Below, piece by piece: positions 58,801 to 64,000 of a stretch of DNA of 64,000 bases. The notes beneath the pieces were generated by a model, which had not been told where the DNA came from, did not search any database, and saw only the letters and a program-made list of their open reading frames with translations. This stretch comes from Pseudoalteromonas sp. H105 (GTDB lineage Bacteria > Pseudomonadota > Gammaproteobacteria > Enterobacterales > Alteromonadaceae): NCBI RefSeq assembly GCF_001469215.1, contig NZ_LOFH01000010.1:1-64000 (forward strand). Direction: 5' to 3'. The position numbers were made by a program, and so were the translations under genes. Position 1 is the stretch's first letter. Every line of letters starts with the position of its first letter.

Positions 58801-60158
58801 TCTGGTTTAGTGTCGTCATCGCTTAAGTTGATCAGTTGTGAATAAAGCCCATTACTCGATACATTGAGTGAGTAAGGGTCGGTACTCCATAAGCTTTCAA
58901 TTGCTTTAGTGGTTGGATGATAAACATCAAACGCAAAACGGAAATAATGACGATCGTATTTACTGTCCAAACTGATAGACCAAATACCGGTGTTGCTATC
59001 AAAAGTCATCGCACTTGTATCAACTTGCGTTTTGTCAGCATCAAAAATCGTGATCATCATGTCATTCGCAGTCGGCGCCCATACTGAGACATCGATTGCG
59101 TTGTTATTATAATGCACGCCAAGCATCGCTTCGTTCGCGTCACTTTCGCCTACCGTGTAAAGTGCATCAAGTGCTTTAGCTGTTTGTACGAAGGTCGCTT
59201 CAAGTAATTTTCCGTCGACGTCGTACCCTGCCAATACTAACTGCTGTTTGATTAACTGTTTGGCAGCATCAGCATCCCAATTACCTTGATATGCTGTCCA
59301 ATCGGCTAGATGAGGGACTTTTGCTACCTGCTCATCGCTCAACTCAGTTACAGTCAGTTCAACCGCTTCACCATTTAGCCCAGTGTCTAAATCAACCACT
59401 AGGTCCGCAGTTGCAGATGAGTGTAACTTAATAATTTGTGCGAGATCGCTACTAGGCTTATACAGCACCGTATTTAAGTCAATCCAATGTGCTGATGCGC
59501 CATCAATCGCAACCGGGCGTTCACCTAGGCTTGCAACTGGAAATTCAAAAACTGAAGGCTCACCATCAAAAGTAAAGTTCATACGTACAAAGCGTTCATC
59601 GTCTTGCATCAATGGCATGGTTAAATCAACATCACCATATGCTTTACCATCGCCATCCGTACCAATGTGAACAATAAAGTTAGCACATTCGGAGTAACCT
59701 TCTTTTAATGCCACAATCCAATATGCACCATAATTTGGGTCGATACCGTTGTATTCGTGACCATTTGCCCAATCCGTTGCATCAAATGGCGGCGCATAGG
59801 CATCACAACTATCATTGTTCCACGAATGTAGGCGGTAGCCCTCGTATCCTTCATTTTCTGGACGTTTATAAAATAAAATAGCCTCACCTTCGCCTGCAAA
59901 TATCACAGGGTCGGGTAAATCAGGGTTATAACCATTGATGCAACTTTCGTTATTTGCATCTGGAAACAGCGGTGCATCACAAGAGATAGGCTCTGGGTCA
60001 ACACATTGTGTGCCAGCCGCATTAGGGACTTGCGGTACATCACAGGTCAGTAATGCTTGCCCTGCTTTTACATCGCTACTGCCTGCGCCACCGCAGCCAA
60101 AAAGTAACGTTAAACTCACGGCCAACAGCACATGAGTCATTTTAGTTATTATGTTCAT
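55848..60158 (-). CDS. Lipoprotein pullulanase-type alpha-1,6-glucosidase (GH13) with three C-terminal repeat modules
   Basis: A 1436-residue secreted glucan-debranching enzyme. Lipobox FGC at Cys22. A CBM41-like pullulanase-associated module is at about 88-200 (EAILFYKRPENEGYEGYRLHSWNN). A beta-sandwich follows, then the GH13 barrel with region I VVLDVVYNHT, nucleophile Asp714 in FRFDVMGH, acid/base Glu743 in YGEGWDFGE and SKHDNETLWDQ. After the barrel come three similar modules of about 105 residues (VRGTLNDWGT, VRGSLNEWGT, LRGSLNGWGT, each with YEFKIASEDW), probably glucan-binding. It starts 21 nt after the TonB-dependent receptor gene. Confidence 0.92.
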   Translation of the reverse strand: MNIITKMTHVLLAVSLTLLFGCGGAGSSDVKAGQALLTCDVPQVPNAAGTQCVDPEPISCDAPLFPDANNESCINGYNPDLPDPVIFAGEGEAILFYKRPENEGYEGYRLHSWNNDSCDAYAPPFDATDWANGHEYNGIDPNYGAYWIVALKEGYSECANFIVHIGTDGDGKAYGDVDLTMPLMQDDERFVRMNFTFDGEPSVFEFPVASLGERPVAIDGASAHWIDLNTVLYKPSSDLAQIIKLHSSATADLVVDLDTGLNGEAVELTVTELSDEQVAKVPHLADWTAYQGNWDADAAKQLIKQQLVLAGYDVDGKLLEATFVQTAKALDALYTVGESDANEAMLGVHYNNNAIDVSVWAPTANDMMITIFDADKTQVDTSAMTFDSNTGIWSISLDSKYDRHYFRFAFDVYHPTTKAIESLWSTDPYSLNVSSNGLYSQLINLSDDDTKPEGWDTRIVPTITNPEDAIIYEGHVRDFSVRDQSVSEANRGKYLAFTELESVPMQHLKQLADKGLTHFHLLPVTDIGTIEEDTEQRVEITDTLGKLCERINDEADACKIENKSSTIVDIMQSYLPGSDDAQALASAMRDLDGFNWGYDPHHFIAPEGSYASSSEGIARVKETRAMVQSLQEVGLRVVLDVVYNHTTSSGIWEKSVFDKLVPGYYHRYNEVSGAIERSTCCENTATEHVMMDKFVSDSMVILARDFGYDSFRFDVMGHMPKSSILAAREAVQAVDPDNYFYGEGWDFGEVANNRLFTQAKQADMAGSEVGTFNDRIREAVRGGAMFSNNPTDGNLAEQDTLRLSLAGNLQNYILKDFKGNSAKGNSFSWNTQPTAYALDPADSINYVSKHDNETLWDQLQYKHASSMSIEQRVRAHNMALSIPLMSQGIVFMQLGADLLRSKSMDRDSYNAGDWFNAVDLTKENNNWNIGLPNAEKNQEKWSEIMPISANADAQAMPQDIAYAGDVFQEFLAIRSASPLFRLTTEQAVIDRVGFHNVGKNQQHGLIVMSLDDGQGLDDLDAQFDALVVMVNATEQTLSHTVPTAAGFELHPLLKDSVDSSMSGASFAASEVDGTFTVPAYTMAVFVKPQGDTQGAGLSANATVGAPDVVPFGSTTVYVRGTLNDWGTADSFEYVGGGEYRVAITLTAGDYEFKIASEDWATVDFGALSDADKDVIENQAESLTRSGANMTFTAAVDATYVFSFDASDKESPTLKVYNEEPFVGTPVFVRGSLNEWGTSDELMYQGKGIYTFTKTLSAGSYEFKIASEDWSTVDFGSGESDAMVTVAKAKLLAVKGANMMMDIASDGDYQFVFDASNLDEPTLSVFDAQMFADTQVYLRGSLNGWGTDNPLMYQGNAMYSTSLELAAGDYEFKIASEDWSTVDYGGVGESPVLMVGEQSLLEAVGANITLNIAEQGNYTFAVIGPDRNNVKVLISKN

Positions 60159-60179
60159 TATTCGTGCTCCAATTTGCTA

Positions 60180-63062
60180 TTAGTGACTGTAGGTAAAACC
60201 TAAATAAACCTGACGCCCAAAATATTGGGTTGTCCCGGTGATACTTTCATTGCCAAAGTAACTCTGGGTCGGTTCATCGGTGAGGTTATTGACCTGTAGC
60301 AACATGCCAAATGAATCAGTAAATTGGTAAGAGGTTTGAAAATCGACCACGGTTTCAGCATCGAAATTTACTACCTGCTCGTTAATAGCCACTTGCTCTG
60401 ATACAAAGTCCGAGCGGTAACGCACATTGAGGCGAGTTTCAAAGTTATCTAGGCTATAAAACAAGGTGCCGTTTAGTACGTTCTTTGATAGCCCAGGCAA
60501 ACCTTGTGTCATCGTTTCGCCACCTAAGCTGGTGATTGATTCAACTTCACTCTCTGTGTATGAGTAGCTACCGTTAAAGCCCAAGCCATTAAACGGCGCT
60601 GGCAACGATGAAAATACCTGCGTATAAGCAAGCTCAATACCGCGAATATAGCCACCGTTAGCGTTATTAACCGCTGTTGTGTATGTACCGTTGGTGGTCG
60701 CTACTTGCTCACCACTGACCGGGTTTTCAATAAAGTCAGGCACATTGAAGCCATTGCCTTTAAAGTCGAACCCTTCAATAGCGATAGTATCGATAAATGA
60801 ATCAATATTTTTATAGAACGCAGCTAAGACCAGCGCCCCATCTGACTCATCAAAATAATGCTCATAAGACACATCATATTGATCAGCGTAAAATGGCTTT
60901 AAGAATGGGTTGTTGGTGCTTGAACCATTAATTTTACCACTGGTTTTATCTGCTTGTGCGCTGGCATCCCCTGCTAAGCGATTAATAGGTGGACGCGACA
61001 TTACTTTCGCAGCAGCAAAACGCAATTGCGTGTTGTCAGACAGCTGGAAGTTTAAGTTCAGTGATGGCAGATAATCAACGTAGTCGGTACCCAACACATT
61101 CGGTAAGTAGTTTTGGTTCACAATACCGATACTGTCAGTAATATTTTGTGCACCGAGGGCTAAATCACCATTCACATTTTCTAAAATAGTGGCCGATTGA
61201 TCCGTATCTACACGGCGAACACCTATGTTACCCAGAACTGGCATACCGCCAATTTCAGTATTGATATTCAGCATTGCATAAGCTGAAAACACTTCTTCAT
61301 ACACTGAGCCACTTTGCAGCATAGTCCACGAATAGTTCGTGGTATAACCTTGTGGATCAACTACGCCGTCCGCATTACCCCACGTGGTAACTGGTTGAGG
61401 AACACCTTGCGGGAACCAGGCGTTCAAGGCTTTGTCTAAGTCAATCGCCAAATATGATGGGAAGTAACTAAACTCGCCCTGCCAATCAACAACATCAACC
61501 ATATCATCGGTTAATTTAAGTGGCGGCTCGCTTGCAGAAAACGCGCCATCATCACCGTATTCAAACACAGACCGATTATTGCTGTATTCACGATCTGAAT
61601 AACGCGCACCAAACTCAACAGAACTAAACACGCTATTTTCAAGTTCATATTTAAAATCTAGACGATACGCTTTAACTTCATCTTCATTTTTAAAAGGATA
61701 AATACCGTACTTACTAACCATCACACGATCGATATCACTAAAAGCAGCCGCTTGATTAAAGCCAACATCAGGTAAGTTCAGCCCGTTTAGTTGATAGTTT
61801 ATTGATACGTTATTATCAAGAACAGGCTCTTGTGCGTTGGCATCTTCTGCCACTAATGCCCACAGCAAGCCATTACGGAAATTACTTTTTGCGCGTGATA
61901 AAGACACGTCCATATTAACGTTTAAACGATCAGTGACTTGCCAATCTGCATTGATTCCGTAGCTATCCACTTCATCAAAGTCTTGATTGTCATCATTGAC
62001 AATTTCTACTCGCGTGTAACTTTTTGAAGTGCGGTTAACTGACGCACCGATGACTGAGTTGCCTTCTAATTGCGCATTCGCATAGCTGGCGCTTGGACCG
62101 CCTAATTTAACCCGAAAACCACGGGCAAACGACTCCGTATCAAAGCGAGATAAAAACACATCACTTTTTAACTTAAAGTTATCTACCGGTGCCCATTCAA
62201 TGGCAGCCATGTAGCCATTTCGGGTTTCTTCACCGCCTAAATGCTGAAGCTCAAAGCCTTCACTGATGTATTCGTTTTCAGGTTTAAGCTCGGGACCACC
62301 AGTGTCATTTGCGAGGCCATCAACATCTTTATTGTCGTTGTAAGCAAGGCCGATAAACTGGGTTGCAACACTCGGTTGAAATAAACGGGCATAACCCAAC
62401 GCAACACCTAGAGTGTCATCAAGGTATTTACCTTGATACGAAAAACTAATTCGGTCGCCATATTCTGTGGCATCATTGACCTCTGACGCGCGGTCATTAA
62501 ACATACCGCGAGCATTCACCACAAACTTATGTTTTTGATCATTGCTTAATGGGCTGGCTGTTTGCAGCTCAACAGTACCTGCAACGCCCCCTTCAATAAG
62601 CGATGCTTTAGGCGATTTATACACTGCTGCGGAGCTAATTAGCTCAGAGGGATACTGATCAAACTCAATGCTTCGGCTACCACTGGTTGAAACCTGTTCT
62701 CGGCCATTTAAAGTCGAAAATACAAAGCCTCCCGACATACCCCGAATGTTGATTTCCGCTGCTTGCCCGCCTGTTCGGACCGCTGAAATACCCGGCAATC
62801 GAGTCAATGCATCAGCCATTGATACATCAGGCAATGCGCCTAAGTCATCAGCTGATAACTGCTCTGAAACAGTATCTGTAAAACGCTTTTGGTTTAGCGA
62901 TTGGATTAAACTACGACTAAAACCACGTACCTCAATGACTTCGAGATCTTCTTCTATCTGTGGTTTCTCTTTACTCGTTTGCGCCTCACTCTCAGCTGCA
63001 GCTAATGCACTGCTTGCGGCAAACATTGCGAGCATTAATGCACTCAGTTTGAATTTCCCCAT
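60180..63062 (-). CDS. TonB-dependent receptor, probable maltodextrin/starch importer
   Basis: A 960-residue outer-membrane receptor with signal peptide (SALMLAMFAASSALA), TonB-box region (EEDLEVIEVRGF), a plug domain with the carbohydrate-type motifs AEINIRGMSGGFVFSTLNGRE and YPSELISSAAVYKSPKASLIEGGVAGTVEL, and a 22-strand barrel ending VYLGFTYSH. Co-transcription with the pullulanase suggests uptake of debranched alpha-glucans. A LacI-type palindrome lies about 105 bp upstream. AGGAAG precedes the ATG. Confidence 0.9.
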   Translation of the reverse strand: MGKFKLSALMLAMFAASSALAAAESEAQTSKEKPQIEEDLEVIEVRGFSRSLIQSLNQKRFTDTVSEQLSADDLGALPDVSMADALTRLPGISAVRTGGQAAEINIRGMSGGFVFSTLNGREQVSTSGSRSIEFDQYPSELISSAAVYKSPKASLIEGGVAGTVELQTASPLSNDQKHKFVVNARGMFNDRASEVNDATEYGDRISFSYQGKYLDDTLGVALGYARLFQPSVATQFIGLAYNDNKDVDGLANDTGGPELKPENEYISEGFELQHLGGEETRNGYMAAIEWAPVDNFKLKSDVFLSRFDTESFARGFRVKLGGPSASYANAQLEGNSVIGASVNRTSKSYTRVEIVNDDNQDFDEVDSYGINADWQVTDRLNVNMDVSLSRAKSNFRNGLLWALVAEDANAQEPVLDNNVSINYQLNGLNLPDVGFNQAAAFSDIDRVMVSKYGIYPFKNEDEVKAYRLDFKYELENSVFSSVEFGARYSDREYSNNRSVFEYGDDGAFSASEPPLKLTDDMVDVVDWQGEFSYFPSYLAIDLDKALNAWFPQGVPQPVTTWGNADGVVDPQGYTTNYSWTMLQSGSVYEEVFSAYAMLNINTEIGGMPVLGNIGVRRVDTDQSATILENVNGDLALGAQNITDSIGIVNQNYLPNVLGTDYVDYLPSLNLNFQLSDNTQLRFAAAKVMSRPPINRLAGDASAQADKTSGKINGSSTNNPFLKPFYADQYDVSYEHYFDESDGALVLAAFYKNIDSFIDTIAIEGFDFKGNGFNVPDFIENPVSGEQVATTNGTYTTAVNNANGGYIRGIELAYTQVFSSLPAPFNGLGFNGSYSYTESEVESITSLGGETMTQGLPGLSKNVLNGTLFYSLDNFETRLNVRYRSDFVSEQVAINEQVVNFDAETVVDFQTSYQFTDSFGMLLQVNNLTDEPTQSYFGNESITGTTQYFGRQVYLGFTYSH

Positions 63063-63164
63063 GAGCTTCCTACCCTATTAATATTATAGTTGTGTGCTGT
63101 TTATTTATAATTTGTGGATAAAATAAAACCAATAAAGTGTAACCAAAAAGTAAATTAAGTGTGA

Positions 63165-63178
63165 TGAATACGTATGCA
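63165..63178. promoter_or_regulatory. LacI-type palindromic operator upstream of the receptor-pullulanase operon
   Basis: TGAATACGTATGCA is a 14-bp palindrome with a central CG and one mismatched pair. Such CG-centred palindromes are typical of LacI-family repressors of carbohydrate genes. A TATAAT on the minus strand (63083-63088) lies downstream of it but would give a very short leader. No regulator gene is in the window. Confidence 0.5.
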
Positions 63179-63342
63179 TAAGCACAGGCAAGGAAGAGAG
63201 AAAAGCATGAAGCAACGATAGCTTCACTGCAATGGATGGCAAACCTAAAATAGTGGGTTGATTATCCGCTGTCACAGCACACGTAAAAGCGGTTAGGAAA
63301 CGCGACCTAATTTGATTTTTAAGATGAGTGTTTTAGTAAAAG

Positions 63343-63960
63343 CTAAACCGCTAGTACGACACGAATTGCCAGTGCGATAAAAACGATTGCCAGCGCCTTA
63401 TCGAGCCAAGGCGAGGGTTTTGTGAAACCAAAGCGTTTTCTTGATAGCTCCGTTAATAATGCGACAAGTAAGTACCAACCCGTGTCGATCACAAAGACGG
63501 TTAAGCACATGATCAGCCCCATTTTTAGGGTTAAATTAGCGGGGTCGATGAACTGAGAAAATAAGGCGAGAAAAAACACGGCCAATTTAGGGTTTAAAAA
63601 AGCAATAGCAAAACCATCTTGTAATGCCTGTAGTGCGTGACCACTTTGCTGAGCCACATGTAGTTTATCAGTCGCGGGTTTAGCTAATAGGATTTTAAGA
63701 CCTAAATACGCTAAATACGCTGCGCCTAAATACACCAATACTTGATAGACCGTAGGTAATTGAAGCATTAGTGCGCCTAGGCCAAGTAACGATGCTGCGG
63801 CATAAAACCCAACACCAACACCATGACTAAGTGCCGCTAACATGCCGTTTCTCATACTGCCATGAATACTATGCTTGAGTACCACTGCGAGGCTTGGCCC
63901 TGGTGACATTGCTCCCATCATGCAGATAACAACTAAACTTAACCAAACGGATAATGTCAT
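63343..63960 (-). CDS. LysE/RhtB-family amino-acid exporter
   Basis: A 205-residue inner-membrane protein with six hydrophobic segments. Family motifs are the N-terminal GAMSPGPSLAVVLKHSIHGSMRNGMLAALSHGVGVG and AYLAYLGLKIL, and the middle AFLNPKLAVFFLALFSQF. It should export an amino acid or derivative such as homoserine or threonine. AAGGAATAT precedes the ATG. It is upstream of the receptor gene in the same direction, with a 280-nt gap. Confidence 0.92.
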   Translation of the reverse strand: MTLSVWLSLVVICMMGAMSPGPSLAVVLKHSIHGSMRNGMLAALSHGVGVGFYAAASLLGLGALMLQLPTVYQVLVYLGAAYLAYLGLKILLAKPATDKLHVAQQSGHALQALQDGFAIAFLNPKLAVFFLALFSQFIDPANLTLKMGLIMCLTVFVIDTGWYLLVALLTELSRKRFGFTKPSPWLDKALAIVFIALAIRVVLAV

Positions 63961-64000
63961 TGATATTCCTTATAATTCTACATTTTCAATCAGTTATATG

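Noticed and set aside
63083-63088. TATAAT as the receptor-gene promoter
   Set aside because: It would give a leader of about 14 nt and has no convincing -35; mentioned only as a possibility.

Overview
The window is chromosomal DNA from a marine gammaproteobacterium of the order Alteromonadales, most likely Pseudoalteromonas. The evidence is the gene order nusG-rplKAJL-rpoBC-rpsLG-fusA-tuf next to tRNA-Trp, moderate-to-low GC, an assimilatory-sulfate operon with its own SLC13 permease, and a starch/maltodextrin locus built on a TonB-dependent receptor plus a lipoprotein pullulanase. The genus is inferred from overall protein character, not from a database search.

Region 1 (1-16830, all minus strand) is the core gene-expression block: tRNA-Trp, secE, nusG, the 50S proteins L11, L1, L10 and L7/L12, RNA polymerase beta and beta', then the str operon (S12, S7, EF-G, EF-Tu; EF-Tu is cut by the window edge). 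Control signals are readable: an intrinsic terminator after nusG, the structured L10 leader, hairpins between rplL and rpoB and between rpoB and rpoC, and a near-consensus promoter for rpsL that overlaps the 5' arm of the terminator ending the rpoBC transcript.

Region 2 (16831-26552) starts with a 264-bp MITE-like element with 24-bp terminal inverted repeats. It is followed by an SPFH-domain lipoprotein, an unrecognised protein and deoC (minus), and then a plus-strand sulfur-assimilation operon: cysG, cysD, cysN, an SLC13 permease, cysC and cysQ. A 19-bp palindrome with LysR-type (CysB-like) features lies upstream.

Region 3 (26553-31429) is the accessory patch: eight copies of a 7-bp tandem repeat, a cluster of REP-like palindromes, and a large membrane-anchored KAP-family P-loop NTPase with an AT-rich 3' half, bracketed by opposite-facing copies of the same palindromic element. 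A 63-residue orphan protein and a six-cysteine membrane-anchored protein follow. This is the best candidate for an undescribed (possibly defence-related) system.

Region 4 (31598-44327) is mixed metabolism and envelope: an M24 peptidase, a small monooxygenase-fold protein, an S9 peptidase, a zinc-ribbon membrane protein, two TonB-C-domain proteins, an aldo/keto reductase, a YIP1 protein, a MacAB-like export system split into three genes, two overlapping Bor-like lipoproteins, a DUF5329 protein and a close homologue of iodotyrosine deiodinase.

Region 5 (44320-49637) is a coherent module: a BigR/SqrR/HlyU-type regulator with the two cysteines expected of persulfide sensors heads an RND efflux operon. 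Divergent to it are a DUF2892 protein and a rhodanese. Repeated ATATTAGA/TCTAATAT half-sites lie between the two arms.

Region 6 (49706-63960) holds a Tat-exported PhoD phosphatase, a DUF1800/DUF1501 pair, a bacterial PH-domain protein, the TonB receptor-pullulanase operon with a LacI-type palindrome upstream, and a LysE-family exporter.
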